NCBI RefSeq assembly: GCF_963676685.1
Contig: NC_092357.1
Span: forward strand, 18,837,607-18,901,606
Direction of reading: 5' to 3'
DNA length: 64,000 bases
DNA from: Mytilus edulis
Lineage: Eukaryota; Mollusca; Bivalvia; Mytilida; Mytilidae
In this document: positions 39,001-54,000 of the stretch, in pieces
Layout of the letters: every line of letters starts with the position of its first letter
Position numbering within the stretch: the first letter of the stretch is position 1
Notes under the pieces: model-generated
What the model saw: the letters and a program-made list of their open reading frames with translations, nothing else
Database searches by the model: none
What the model was told of the DNA's origin: nothing
Translations under genes and position numbers: made by a program

Positions 39001-42000
39001 GGTTAATGTTAGATGAATACATCTAATAAAATATAACAGATAAAATATTGAAATTAGTAGCTTAAGCCTGCATCATGGTTCCCTCAATTAAGCTTGAATG
39101 AATGATTACTTTAATACTGAAATAAAAATTAACTCATTAAAAAAATCATGCAAAGATTTCGTCATCGTGATTGTGAAAAAAATGTGCAATTTGTGAAATA
39201 AAACAACATAAATACTGCAAAAACAAACAATAAAAACAATGTCAGGTTAAATTTGTACATATTTGTGCTAGTTATGTTACTAAAAATAAACAGTTGTAAG
39301 ACACTGAAAAATTATCCTTAGTTCAAGTTCAACTATTTTGATATGGTTGTACAAGTATTGCTCGAGACATTATGATATGACCTTTCGTGCATTATGCATG
39401 AAAAAAATCTGAATCATCAGATGATTGTTACAGTTTTAAATGTACATCTTCTATGTATTTTTGTATAATGCAGCTTTAACATTTCCTGTTGTCTTTATTT
39501 ACCAAATATAGCATCATATTGATATTTTGTGCAATGACGATTTCAGGTCATATCACTTTTCTTCACAATCTGAGGATCATTTAGAGATGGAATAAACTTT
39601 TATTCTAGGCTTATATCTTACATAACTATCTTTCATTAACTATTTGTCTTGGTAATTACTTATTTCAAAGGCTGATACCTAGATTTACCAAGGTTTATTT
39701 CACAGATTCTAATGCATTCTGGGAAATACTTCTACAAATATAACAGCAGAATGTTGCGATTGGTTAGTTTTGTCCTAAAACATGAACATGATGAAGAACC
39801 AACCAATGGGTTACCTTCCTTTTCATTTTGGTGTAAAAACACACAATTACTCACAATTCCTTAGATTCTGTAAGGCAAAATGATGTATGAAAAATACACA
39901 GTATGAATACCATATAAGGTCCCAAATGTGTGCTGTTATCGAAAGTTAATGAAGCTAAAATTGTAATAAATAAAAAGCTACAAGTAAACAGCGTGACAAA
40001 TGGAACTCAATTATTATCAAAAAAAGCTTATTGCTCAGTACATACATGATGATGTGCCGCATGGTGCTGAAAATAAATTTTACAATATAGGCCATATACC
40101 AACAAATAATTCCGACATTATCCTTCTTGCAAACTTTTCCTTAAGCATATTTTACATTTTTTTAAAAAGACAATTTTGACACATATGTTAAACAACTTCA
40201 TTTTCATGGATACTTTTGCTCACTTTTAGTCCTTTTTAGCCTACTTAACTGGCGATTTCAGTTCAAATTTAAATTTTAAATGTTTAAATTGGTTTATTTA
40301 TACAATTATAAAAGGTATGTTCCCTATTGGAATTTTGAAAACAAGGATTTCAGTTCACCATTTTTTTTTTAACTTTGTTCATGTTTTCAGATAAAACCTC
40401 CAACAATGACATATTTTAGTTATTTTCTTACTTATGAATTGAAAGAAAAAAAATAGCTCACAAAAATAAGTTGGTTTTCAGTATAAAACATCTTTTGGGC
40501 TAATAATAAGTACAATTATTTTTTGGATGATAAGATGATATTTTTACGGAAATTAATTTCTTTTTACAAATATGATTTTTCTTTGACAATAAAAATAATA
40601 ATCTAGGATTTAATTTAATCTAGCCTAATAAATATCTAATTATACATTATTTGTAGCATACCATCAAACTGTACATTATTATATAGCTATATATGGTGTA
40701 CAAATAAAAAAATGTACTTTGATTAAGCCAAGGAAAATTTTTTTGCATTTCTAGCTTAATGTATAAACCTGAAATTTAAAAGAGTAAATTTCTTATAAGT
40801 ATTTGTGCATTTTTCTGGACTTATACATTACTTGAAGTTACATTTTTGTTATTAATTAATACATTACTTTGCTCTTTGTGGGCCCTTCAATTGGAACAAA
40901 AATATCCTATCTTATTAGAATGGATTCGAACAACATCTAAAAAATAATTTTCTACATAAGAAAATGCCTTTGCTACATGTAGCTCGGATATGACAGTTAT
41001 TGTACATTGGTTTGATGTGTTTGAGCTTTTGATTTTGCCATTTGGTTGGGGACTTTTCATTTTGAATTTTCCTCAGAGTTGGATATTTTTGTGATTTCAC
41101 TTTTTGAAGCAATCCTCTCCAAATGTTTTTTCCTGAAAATGACTTTTTTGATGAATTGTTATTATCAAGCATAATGCCATTAACGGAAATAAAAAGACGA
41201 AATATGACTTCTAGGGATTGAATGCAAGTCACAATTTCAGATATATATTCTATGCTAGAAATTGTAAAAAAATGGGTGAAAACACCAGGGGAGCAAAAAA
41301 CTAAAACATTTTGGTTTTGAACAACAGGAACTGACTAAGTGTTTTTAATTATACAATCAGCTATAGAAAAATTGAGCCACGAGTAAAATAAAATGGTCAG
41401 TAAGATAACAATAAATATTATTTTATTTTTGTTTTTTTGTATTTTGAAAGCCAATCCTAGCCTGCATAGCAAATTGTCATTGAAATTACTGTTGTTCAGG
41501 TCCATGTACGGTATTAAAAAATATGTACAGTGATATTGTTGGCTTTTTTCAAAACTACCTCTACCCTTTTTTATTGGGAAAATATGCGTCATTTTCATCA
41601 AATTGGGAAATTTAAAATAAACCATGAATTTGACTGAAACTTCAATTTATAGACCCATTTTCAAGAGTCAAACCCTGCTTTATAATAAGACCCCATTTTG
41701 TCAGTGATGATACATAAATAGACCCTCAAATGTGCACATATAGTCATTTAAGGCATGAAAAATGTTTAAATAAATGTTTTACAGTTTATATCCATGCACA
41801 TTTACTACTGAGACTGCTCTATTTGGGGAAAAAGTTGTCTTTTTGGCAATAATTGTAAGCCATTGAAAATTTTTTTTTTCAAATTGGGATTCTTCTCCAG
41901 GGGAAAAAGCCTTTATTCTCCACTAATTTAAGGCAAACAATATCACTGATGTATTACAAACACTTCAAAGGTAAACAGCCATACATGTTAACAACAATGA

Positions 42001-45000
42001 AAAACAACCAAGTGCTCAATACATACTTGATGTATCTTTTGTAGCTAAAAAATATCAAAACATATAAAATGATAATACTCGTTCAACTTTTATTCATTAC
42101 AAAAAGCGTGTAAATGCGTATTTAAAATTATTTCCTGACAATATGTCTTACTTTATCATAGAACATTGATTCTTTAACAGAATTTACAAAAATTATAAAA
42201 TAAAAAGTTACAAATTTGTAAGAAGGATTAATTTTTTCACTAAATATCATTTTCACATGTTTAAAACGTGAACCCAAAAAGCGACATGTATTTTCAGTCT
42301 TAGGAACTGATTTTTCAGTTATCATTAGAGTAAATCTTTATTGTGTTCTGTCAATTTGTTAAATGAGTGATTTTTTTTGTTAAAAGTCCATAAACTAAAT
42401 TTTTACAGTTTTGCTTAGGTAAATTTGTCTCTTATCATGATACAATTTCCCCCTAATTCTTAACATATAAGTTTTATTGGATATTGTTCTATTTTTCTTC
42501 TTCTTGTTATTTTCTGTTACATTATCTACAGTCATGACAGTATGAAGTCACAATCATGCATCTAATAAATTGTTTCTGAATATATATAAAAAAATTCTAT
42601 GTCTAAACTAAAATAAATCCAAGACCACATGAATTTGTATTTTAGATTTTCACTACTCTTTCTTACAAATTGAAAATGGATGATTTCGTTTTCTTTACAA
42701 AAATATCTAAATATGTGAAATAAGATTTGAAGCATGAGAATTTCAAAATACATTTCATGTGGCCAATCTTAAATTTATTAACTGCTTCAGAATCAGATGG
42801 ACTATGGGTAATTTCATTATTTGTATCCAAAAAATCAGAACAATGTTGCATCATTGGTTGAATTTCAATTGACTTTTTAAACCAATTAAAATGTTTTGGT
42901 AAATACATTTGAAAATATTACCCAGAATGCATTTGATTCTAAAATAATGAAGTGTTGACTATTGATACTCTCCGCCTCTGTTTAAACTTACTTTAGCACT
43001 GGAAGGAGATTCTTTCAGGCCCCCGTTGACTTGAAATCTTTCCATGTTGGGTACACTGTTGGGATTTCCCTTTAGATGTGACACACTATCCTCTAGGGGT
43101 GCTAAAATATAATGTATAGAGAACTATAGTAAAAATCTATTTATAGAATACAGCCCCCCCCCCCCCCCCTTTGACTTGAAATCTTTCCATGTTAGGTACA
43201 CTGTTGGGATTTCCCTTTAGGTGTGACACACTATCCTCTAGGGGTGCTAAAATATAATGTATAGAGAACTATAGTAAAAATCTATTTAAAGAATACAGCC
43301 CCCCCCCCCCCCCCCTTGACTTGAAATCTTTCCATGTTAGGTACACTGTTGGAATTTCCCTTTAGGTTTGACACACTATCCTCTAGGGGTGCTTAAATAT
43401 AAGTTATAGACATTAATAAGGGTAAAATATATCTAGAATACAAATGTTATGTATATGTTTAATATGGTTGTATGTGTTTTGTAGCTAAGTTGTGAGAGTT
43501 GTGTCCCTTTGTATGGTGCATATTTGTCATGTGATGTAATTTGTCTTTTGGATTAAACGTGTTATGGCAATAGACATGTTTTTGTTGCTCTTAAGCAGAT
43601 ATTACTTTAGCAGCATGGGGAGGTAAGTATATTTACCCATTTGTACGTTATATGGTGGAGGAAAAGGGCAAAGAAATGACCTAAAATTTAAAGAATACCA
43701 AAATGATAGCGCCTTCATGGGCCATTGTGAATATTTTATCATACTAGATTAAGTGTGTTGTTCTACAAATTCTACTAGGTTATGATAAAAAATTAAGAAC
43801 AAGAATGTGTCCATAGTACAAGAATGCCCTACTTGAACTATCATTTTCTATGTTCAGTGGACCGTGAAATTGGGGTCAAAACTTAATTTGGAATTAAAAT
43901 TAGAAAGATCATATCATAGAGAGCATGTGTACTAAGTTTCAAGTTGATGTAACTTTAACTTCATCAAAAACTACCTTGACCAAAAACTTTAACCTGAACT
44001 TCCCACTATTATTTTCTAAATTCAGTGGACCATGAAATTGGGGTCAAAACTATAATTTGGCAGTAAAATTAGAAAGATAATATCATGGGGAACATGTGTA
44101 CTAAGTTTCAAGTTGATTGGACTTCAACATCTTCAAAAACTACCTTGACCAAAAACTTTAACCTGAAGCAGACGGACGAACGGAGGCACAGACCAGAAAA
44201 CATAATGCCCCTCTACTATCGTAGGTGGGGCATAAAAATATAGAATACCAAAATAAAGATCACCTCCAGTCTGTTGTGAATATTTCTTTAGACTAGATTT
44301 TCTCGTGTTGTTATACTAGATTGTGGTAAAAATTTCAAAGATACTTTCAGAGGTAATGAGGAATACATCAGTGTAATTATGTTACATATGGCTAAAAATG
44401 GTGAAAGTGACCCATAACTTTTGCCAGAACAATTGCTAAATAGAAATGGTCAGTTCAGACACATGATGAAAAACAGCTTCACTGAGTATGAAACATGTTG
44501 AAAGCTCAAGACCTATGATCTCAGATGATTATTGTTCGCATGTTATGCAAGTAAAAACAAAAAAAAGTTCTTTGTAATTTGACTTTGAACAAGTATTTTG
44601 AGAGCTGAAGTATCTATTCTACCAACCATATTGGTACAATCATTAAATTCCCATAACTCCTGCCAAATATTGTCAAATAGAAATGGTGGTACATCATAAC
44701 ATGTATAGTGAAATCAACCACACACGATGAACAACAGCCTCATTTAGTGTTAAACCTCATGACTTATGGTCTCAGAAGAATATTGTACAAAAGGTGTCAT
44801 TATGGAGGGGGGATAGGAACTTTATCAGGACTCCTGGATCGGGTGTTTTTAAGCTCGGGAATTCGGGATTGACCCTTTCGGGATCTGGGAATTCTTTTTT
44901 TCGTATTTCGGGACCACAGGATTTTGTGTTTTTATGCCCGGGATTTTGAGATTACGTGTTTTTAAGCCCGGGAATTTGGGATCAGGACCCCTCCTATCCT

Positions 45001-48000
45001 CCCTCATTATGCACGAAAGGAGAATGTTTTTTATAATCAATGAAATTACTTTATAATTAGGTCTTGTAATTCTATAGAGAGTTAATAAGGTATCTACTAT
45101 ACCAACCATAATAATAAAATCATTAAATGGTGTTCCCTTGCAATCGGTTTTATATTAGCTCGAATTTGATGAAGTCTGATGAAATTGAGAATGGAAATGG
45201 GGAATGTGCCAAAGAGACAACAACCCGACCATAGAAAAAAACAACAGCAGAAGGTCACCAACAGGTCTTCAATACAGCGATAAATTTCCGCACCCAGAGG
45301 CGTACCTCTGCTACATATTTTTTCAAGGTAAAACCTTTGAAACGTGGCAGCACATAGATATATCATCATGGAGGAAAGAGGGTCATCATTGAGTTAAGGG
45401 GGAGCATAAAAAAAGACAACAATATTAACAAAACAGTAACTAAAACAGTACTTTGTAAAATACTCTAAGTGAACTTTAAAATGGTTATGAATCAGATTTC
45501 TAGTTAACAAAAAAAAAAAACTCATTTCTGTCAATCAATCAACATGTCTAACGCTGAATATAATTTCTTCTTTATAACTCTATACCATCCAATTACTTGT
45601 ACAATGTATTAAATAAGTCATACGCATTTATAATGCTTTTAATTATGAATGCAAGAGTTGTTTTAATGACAATTTCTACTTGTACTTTTGTCTCATAAAT
45701 AATTAATTAAAAATGTGTCATAGAAAATAATTATTATATTACACTAGTCCTGTATAACCTAGCAAATATTAATACGACTGCAAAATTAACTTCTTGCAAA
45801 GGTGTCGGTTAAAACACCAATGATTTAGCGCTTTAATGGAATACAGATTAAGAAATATTGAACTTGGTTCTTGAATCTGGAACAAGGGATCAACTGCTTC
45901 TCTTTTTAATATTCTATAATAAAAGCAAAAAATGATAAGGTTAAGACATCTTGCCCTTTTCGTATTCTTCAAGGTCCTAAATTTCTTTTAATTTTCATAT
46001 TTGTAATCATCTGGAGATAAACGAAAAAATTTTTGTTTGTAAGGTATGTTCAGGGTTTTATTGAAGTGCAACATTCTTGCTCTTGATTTTTGAGATATTC
46101 GTTGTGTGTCAATCTTCACGTCTGGGATATTTTCATTTCAGGATAAAGGACACCCATTTTAAATGTGTTTGTTGGAGTGTCACTGATGAATCTTTTGAAG
46201 ACAGAAAGCATGTCTGCTGAGTGCTTTGCTATTTGAATGGTTTTACACTAGTCAATTTGAGGCTCTTTAAAGCTTGCTGTTTAGTGTGAGTCAAGGCTCT
46301 GTCTTGAAGGCTATACTTTGACCTTTAATTGTTATTTTTTACACATTGTGACTTGGACAGAGAGTTATCTCATTGGCCCTAATTTTGAAAATTGAAAAGT
46401 GGCATCTTTTAAGAATTTTTCTTTCATATGGGTAATACAAAATAATTGTGTCATTTAATTTGTCAGTTTTCTCACTTTATTTGAAAATATAAACAGATTA
46501 AAATAGATGTAAATTTGTACATGACAAATCTTGGTCAATGTTGATGATGTAAACAGCAGCATTAACTACGACCCTACAAAATGTTTTAAGGAAGCAGACA
46601 CTGTCTAACATTTATATGGCATGTAAATTGACGTCAATTGTCAATGTAACAGACGTAGTTAACCATTTCCGTAACATTGTTGTCGCTAATTATATCTCAG
46701 AGGTCATTTTCCTATGACTTCTTAAGGTCATTTTAAGAGACTTTAAATTTATTGACTTTCAAAACTGAAGATCTTTATGAGGAGCTGTACAAATAAATTT
46801 ATTTATCTTAATAAATTCTAACCTTCATATATACATTTCATTTTTAAAGGATCTTTGATTTTAAGGTCATAACATTTGTATTAACCCTTTCCTCCATGGA
46901 ATTTTTTTCTTGCATACTTGATTTGCATAGGATTTTTTCAATAAAAAAAAAAATATCAGGTTTAAAGTATTAATGCATTGTGAAAATGAATATTTCATCA
47001 ATGAAATTCAAATCAGATATTCTTATGAATATCCTTTTCATATTGGATACAATTTTTTTAAAGTCTGATGCAGTCATTTTGTAGTCAAAGCCTTTCAACT
47101 GAGGTTCTACACAGGCGTCAAAAGGCGTCATTATGGAGTAAAGGGGGTGGCGTCAAAAAGCGTCATTATGGAGGAAAGGGTTACTGTATTTCAAAGAGTG
47201 AATCTATCAATACAATAAACATTGACTTGAGTATGTAGGTAAAGGTAATGACTTTGGTAAGCTTGCTTGCTAGCTGAAGTCATATTTAGATTATTTTTTC
47301 TACCCTCCTTTAAGAATAAACTGGTCCAACAGATATCCAATCTTATTATCTGTCTTTGGGACTAGTAGACTAAACCAAAAGGAGGGTAGTAGAGTTAACA
47401 TTATAATGTTTTCACAGTAAAGCTAACAAGCAAGCTAGCCAAAGATATAAATTCACCTATGCACCCAAGTCATTTTGCCATAAGGGGAAACTGGGGAAAA
47501 GCCTCCATCTCTTATAAAAAAAACTATACAAGACACTGGTTTTAACTGATGATAATTAATTGTGTTTCTAAAAAAATACAATTCAAGCATAATACAAACC
47601 TCTGGTATTTGTTTTTGAAAAAGATCTGCCAATTTCTGAGAAAGTTCTGGCAATTGACTTTTTTCTACCACCAAGGTCGTCTGCTTGTGTCTTCCTCCTC
47701 TTAAGATGGGCATGTATATGTGGAGATAGAATTGTCTGTTTAATGTCATCTCTCATTGTGTCTTCTAAAAGTTTGTTGGCTATCAAATTGTCTATAAGTA
47801 ACTCTGAAAAATAAAAGATTAAAACATGGAATCATACTGAATGTCAAATACTGGTATTCAAAGTATAAGCTGCATCTGATAGAAATCAACCTTATGTAGT
47901 GGGTCTCATTGGGGTCTAAGCGTGATGTGGGATTGCCGATTTTTTGTAAGCGTGACACGTGAAAGTCAAATTATTGTGGCGTGAAAACGGGAAATGAGGT

Positions 48001-51000
48001 CTTGCAGGACCTGGGAAATGACAAAAAATTGAGAATTGCTTACGTACATAGTGTAAGCGGGATACGGGAATCTGACAAAACAGTAAGCGGGATCCGGGAT
48101 TGGAACCCCCCTATGCAAATAAATATCAATATATCTGTTAACCTATTTTGGGTTGAAAAGTCTCTATGCTGAGTATGTAACTGTTTGAAATTGAGTTTTT
48201 ATAAGAACACTACTACAACTACAGAGTAGACCAATACTCAGCAGAATTCTCCAGATCAATTATGAATAGAAAATTGTATCTGCTTTTTTTCAACATCACA
48301 CATTTACAATGTATTAACCTGAGTTTTCAACATCACAAATTTATTAACCTGAGACACCAATATAATCCTGACAGTTCTGATCAGGGATTGATTTTGTTGA
48401 GGATAATTTTTGTCATGTGATATTGAAAAAAAACATATCTTATACACATTTTTATATACTTATAAACAAATGCTTTAGATTTTGAGGTTTGATAACACCA
48501 AAATAACAGTGACTGAAATTTATAACATCACAGATGGCTGACACAGAATGATTGTCATTGATTGAATTGCACTTAAAGTTACTTTATCTATACTAAAAAT
48601 ATAATTAATCCCGTTTTATTGTCTAATTTTCATATGAAGCAGGGGATGATGTCAAATTTACTATTTATATCAGTATAATATTGAAGTTTCTGCACAAATT
48701 GATAGTTTGGAGGATCCAACATTCTCCATTTGGAATACACATTGGCATTTCAAGTATATATATGTACTAGATATTCTTAAAAGAATAAGATAAGGTAAAT
48801 TCATTCATATGCTCAACGTATCATGCTTATTGGAAGAGGGGTACTTGATTAAGGTCAGATTAAAGCAGCTGTAGAGGTCACTACAGGCAATTCAACAATA
48901 AGCAGAATCATATAGTGGGCTTTAAAACCCAAGACAAAATATGAAACAAGTGTAACAAACAATGGCCTGATTAAAGAAAAAACAATAAAGGGAAAAATAA
49001 TCATGATGGACAACAGACAAGGACATACATGTCAACATCTGTCATTTAACTGTGAAAGGTCACATAAATTCCCCTTTTTATTTTGTCCATCATTCATTTG
49101 TTTACAAGTATTTACCATGAAGCTTTATAATTATTAACTTTTTATGAAACCTGTAATTAATCACAGGTATTTGTCATATACAATACATATTTCAACTCTT
49201 ATGACCTCCGGCAAAGGTTAAAGTATTAAATTTATGGATCCCACGTTTAACCACAGATTCTTATTAATAAATCTTCCCTCCTTTTTGGCAGAATCAAGTC
49301 AAACAATGAAATATTAATCGCTACCTCACATAATTAAGATATAAGGTCTATTTATCTGTTTACAGAATGTTGCTGATGTCAAGATTTAGGACATAAGGCC
49401 TAAATTAATATATAGTTTGTTTCCCAAATCCTCATCCTTCCAAGTCAGGTGTAGATGTGTAGGTAGGTACGGAAATAATTTTATTTTTCCAAAAAGCTTG
49501 AACATTATTGGACGATCCGGCAAGCCTTAAAAAATTAGAAATTAATGAAATAATATTCGACTTAGATTTGACAATACAATTTTGTGAGTAGCACCATTTT
49601 TGCAGGGTAGGTCGGGATTGGGGAAACAAACAATATTTTATTTTAGGCCTAACTAAAAGCTTGTCCATGTTAGTTAGTCTCATCCTAATATAATGTCCAT
49701 ATTTTTCAGACTCTAAAGTTGTTTTATACTTGACTCATGCTGACAATTATTCCCCTAAAAGAGAAACTCTTTTACTATACACTGATCTCAGTCATTTAAT
49801 GTTTAAGGGGTGAATTAATGATCCCTGCATCATGAACAAACAAGTTCATAAATGAATCTACATAAGACAGAAGTCAGTATCAATGATCAGAAATATAAAG
49901 AAGTGGTTCGTTTGTTATCTTTTTTATTTGGTCATAAACAAAGTTCTAATATGTCAGTTGTGTGTTTATTGGGCACACACTATATGTCAGTACATTTAGC
50001 AAAGGGACGAATATCTTAATTGGGATTATTTCTGATAAGAATCTGACAATAATCCATTCTACTTTCTATTCACATCATCCAATGAAATTCCAGCCTTCAA
50101 ATATATGAAGGTGAGTGTGCCATTAAACTAGAGGATCCTGAAAGGAGGTAAAAACTGAAAGTTGATTGAGCCATTGCAAGATTATGTTCAGCAAAGTGAG
50201 GACATAGGATATATATTTAAATTAGATTGGTCTTCAATAAAAATAATACCAACCTGAAACTTGTGATATATGGTATGCATCCATGTCTAGCATCACAGCA
50301 CCATTTAAAAGTTGTGACCTCAATTCAAAGAGGGAATGTAATGAAAGTGAGGCTACATGAGGTTTGGACCACCTATTACCACTGTCTTCTACATCCTCCT
50401 CATATTTTACCCATCTACAAAAAAATCCTAAATTCTACAACATTTTCATAACAAAAAATAACAACAATCAGCAGTATTTTGTTTTAAATATTACTAGTTG
50501 GAGCAGGGAGAGCTTTCAACATGTAGAATATTTTGGATACAGACCTCCATCTTGGATTTCATAAACATCCACCCCTCCCTCATTCATATATTTGTTTGTA
50601 GTTCTTGTGAAAGTTATGACTAAAAAAATGTTTCATTGTAAAATTATAATCCATTCGGAACATTTCTAACTTATTACTTTTACAATGTTTGACATTTGAA
50701 AGGATAAAATAGCATACATAGATATATATTCAAGATCAAAACAACTGACCCATTGGTGTTTTATCTTAGTAAAAGTCTTCTTATATTCCCTTGGAAAATT
50801 TGGAATTTGTGGTTCAAGGTCACATAGATATCAACAAAGATTGGTATTCAACGAATAATCATGAATCCACAGTATTATATAATAAACCACTTATCAGCAC
50901 TACTTTACCTTGCAGCTTCTCGCCACTGCGACTCATTTCCAAGCTTAAACAAAGTGTCCAACTGACAGAAAATATCGTGAGATTCCTCCTCATTTTCAGT

Positions 51001-54000
51001 GATCAGGGCCTGAATCTGTTCACTTGGAGTAAGACTAGCTGAAATTTACAATCAAATAAATGATGAAATTCATCCTCATATCAAAGATTAAAACTTGAAA
51101 TCTGTTGAACTGGCTATGACTTAACGGTATTCATAATGAGAAATTAAAGAAATTTGCCTCCTTTTCTGTAAGTAAAATAACCATAATCGCCAGAAAAAAA
51201 TAAAAACACTAATTTTTTCATCCATTGAAACTTCCTCTTTTTGATGGAATTCTATAATGCAATGTAATGGTAAACTACTTCTCTGTGTAAAAAACTGTCA
51301 GTAGGAGCACCTCAGTGTGGAGTTTTAAACATGATAAGTAAAATTATTTCCATAGTTACAAATCTTAAATCTATAAGTTTGCCATTTATAAGTCCAGTCT
51401 GTTTAGAAGTGCATGTATTTAAATACAATACATGCAATCGGTAAACATAATTTACAAATAGTCTATTCTTGTGCTATATACAATGTTTAATTAGACAAAA
51501 CTAATCTGACTCAGAATTTTCAGTTAAAAAAGGAACGTTGACTTTATATAGAGATTTAAAATGTTTTGCAATTCACTAGTAGCTTAATTCTTGTACTATG
51601 AAAGTTATTCAGTAAAAAATATACTTATGTAAATTACTCCAAAATTTCCTTCAACTAAAAAAAATACTCTGAAAGCGTTCAGTCAGATCAGTAGTTTTAA
51701 AAAACATAAACATTGTTCATACATGTACATGTACACTGAGTTGACGAATGCCACTCAAAGTTCATATTCAACTTATTATAATTAACCATCTGTATTGGAT
51801 TATCCAATTTTTATGAAGAGCCACACAAATTCTTGTCTGGCAGCAAATTTTTGATAAAAAAAATGTCGCGATTATTGCAAAAATTAAAACCTTTTCATTG
51901 ATTTCATTGAACAATCTACAAAACGTACAATGTTGTTTAATTTATTTTTACTCCTAATTCAGATGATAAATTTTAGTGGCGTACATGTATTCACATTTCT
52001 AGAATATTTTCCAATCCCGTAAGTTTCATGAGTATCTTTTATTGTCACTACTGTACATTTTCCAATCCCATACGTATATACGTTAACATATATTGATCTA
52101 TCACTGGCTCTAAATCTCACTAACAATGTACTATTTAATGTCTACTAAAACACCAGACATGCATGCAATATGGAATTGACGAAATTCATACACACTTAGT
52201 CTTAATTTAATGTAAAATTGCGTTCCTCTTTATTTAAAAGGTATTCTAAAAAAGTATAGTCATGGTAATAGGGGTTAAATGTCACTTAGACATCAACCTG
52301 TGAGTCAATCAAATTCACAGAAAGTTAAAAGCGCCTGAACCACCAAAAAAATTGAAATCTTTAATGAATAATTTTTTTATTTTTTTTATTAAATCTTAAT
52401 TTAATTTTCATGATTGTAAGTAAAATATATGAAATATAAAAAATTCAATTTACATGAAATTAAAACTAAGTGTAATTTTCCATTTGTTAGTTTTCCTTTT
52501 CTTGTTTATCCTGACACAGAACTTACCCGGATCCATAAACATAGGATCAGATGGTACCGCTAAAATATTGGTCAGAAATTAATAATCTACCGCTAAAATA
52601 TTGGTCATTAATTAATAGTACATCTCAAACATTTGTTATCTCTAGACAAGAAAATCTTAGAAAATGGTCCATCACCAATAAATATCTTTCTCAGCATGCT
52701 CATTAACAAACAACAATAACTGAACAGTTATATATTAATGTAGAGTGAGAGGAGAGTGGGTGCTATCTAGAGCTACCAATCCAAAAGGCAAAGGGGGAAA
52801 ACACTGAACTTCCCCAAATAAATCGAATAATTAACATATAAGTACTAAAATAATATATGTAGTAATGATAATCCAAGCTAAACCAACCAACCACAATCTA
52901 CCAAGAACACAACATTTAATATTGAAACTGTACAATGCAAAAGCAGAAATTAATAAATTATTGTTTGTAACTTGATTTTTACAAGGGTCAAGGACAAAAA
53001 AAAATCACATAAGTTCTAGAGAAATTCATTCTAACCTAACTATCACTTTTTCGTTTGTCTTTTGCATGAAAGTTTTTTTTTGTGAATTTGAAAAGAATAT
53101 GGAAAAAACTTTTCTGCAGAATCATTGGTCTTTTTCAAACCCCACTAAAAAATTGATGACTTTACTCAGTCAAGGGTCTAACTTATTAGAAAAAAATAAC
53201 AAACATGTTGTTATTGTGGGCTAAAATATCAAAAAACTGTGATAACATATGTATGTTACATGTTTCAAAGGGAAAATATACAACCTTTATTTTGTTAAAT
53301 TTTTCTCAAGTTCTATTGATATTATAATTTTCTTTAAGTATACTAATCTTTTCAAAGATATAACAGCTCATAGTTTACCAATCATGCAAAATACACCTAT
53401 GTTATTACAGAAAATATATTCCTGCAATAACAAAAGGGTGTTATTACAGCTTCTCTATATCTCTTTAAAGGCTTTGCTCTGACTTGCATAACAAAGTATT
53501 TCAATTCATTGTAAGAAATGATGATCAGAGCTTGTAATGAGGCACTGTGCAAGATTCCAAGTGTCTCATTTACTCTCATATAGTAAGTTTCATGCTTGTA
53601 ATAACAAAGCCTTGTTATTACAGCTAAGTTTGCCCTTAAAAGCCTGGTCTCATTGATTTACCATGGGTCATCAAAATTGTATTAATGGAATTAGAAAATT
53701 AGTTATCAAGGTACTGTGGATTCATTATTATTCGTTGGATACCAATTTTCGTGGGTTTCGTGGGGATAGGTGAACCACGAATTCAAATGTTCAATGAATA
53801 GCACTTTTTCAATAGGCTTTGAATACAGGGATTGGCAAAACCACGAAATCAAATATCCTCGAATATGCAAGTTTTCAGCAATCCACGAAAATTGATACCC
53901 ACGAAAATAAATTAATTCACAGTAATATATTAGGCTACTGCGCAAAGTTTTAAGAATTCCCAAGTGCTCATTAAAGATAAAATATTTATGATATATTTAA

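Noticed and set aside
40915..41232. A 105-codon minus-strand open frame in intron 7 as a possible extra exon.
   Set aside because: Rich in Lys/Asn with no SLC4 or other family similarity, and exons 7 and 8 join in phase without it.
47981..48172. A 63-codon plus-strand open frame.
   Set aside because: Lies within a GCGGGAT-type repeat; the amino-acid repeats come from the DNA repeat.
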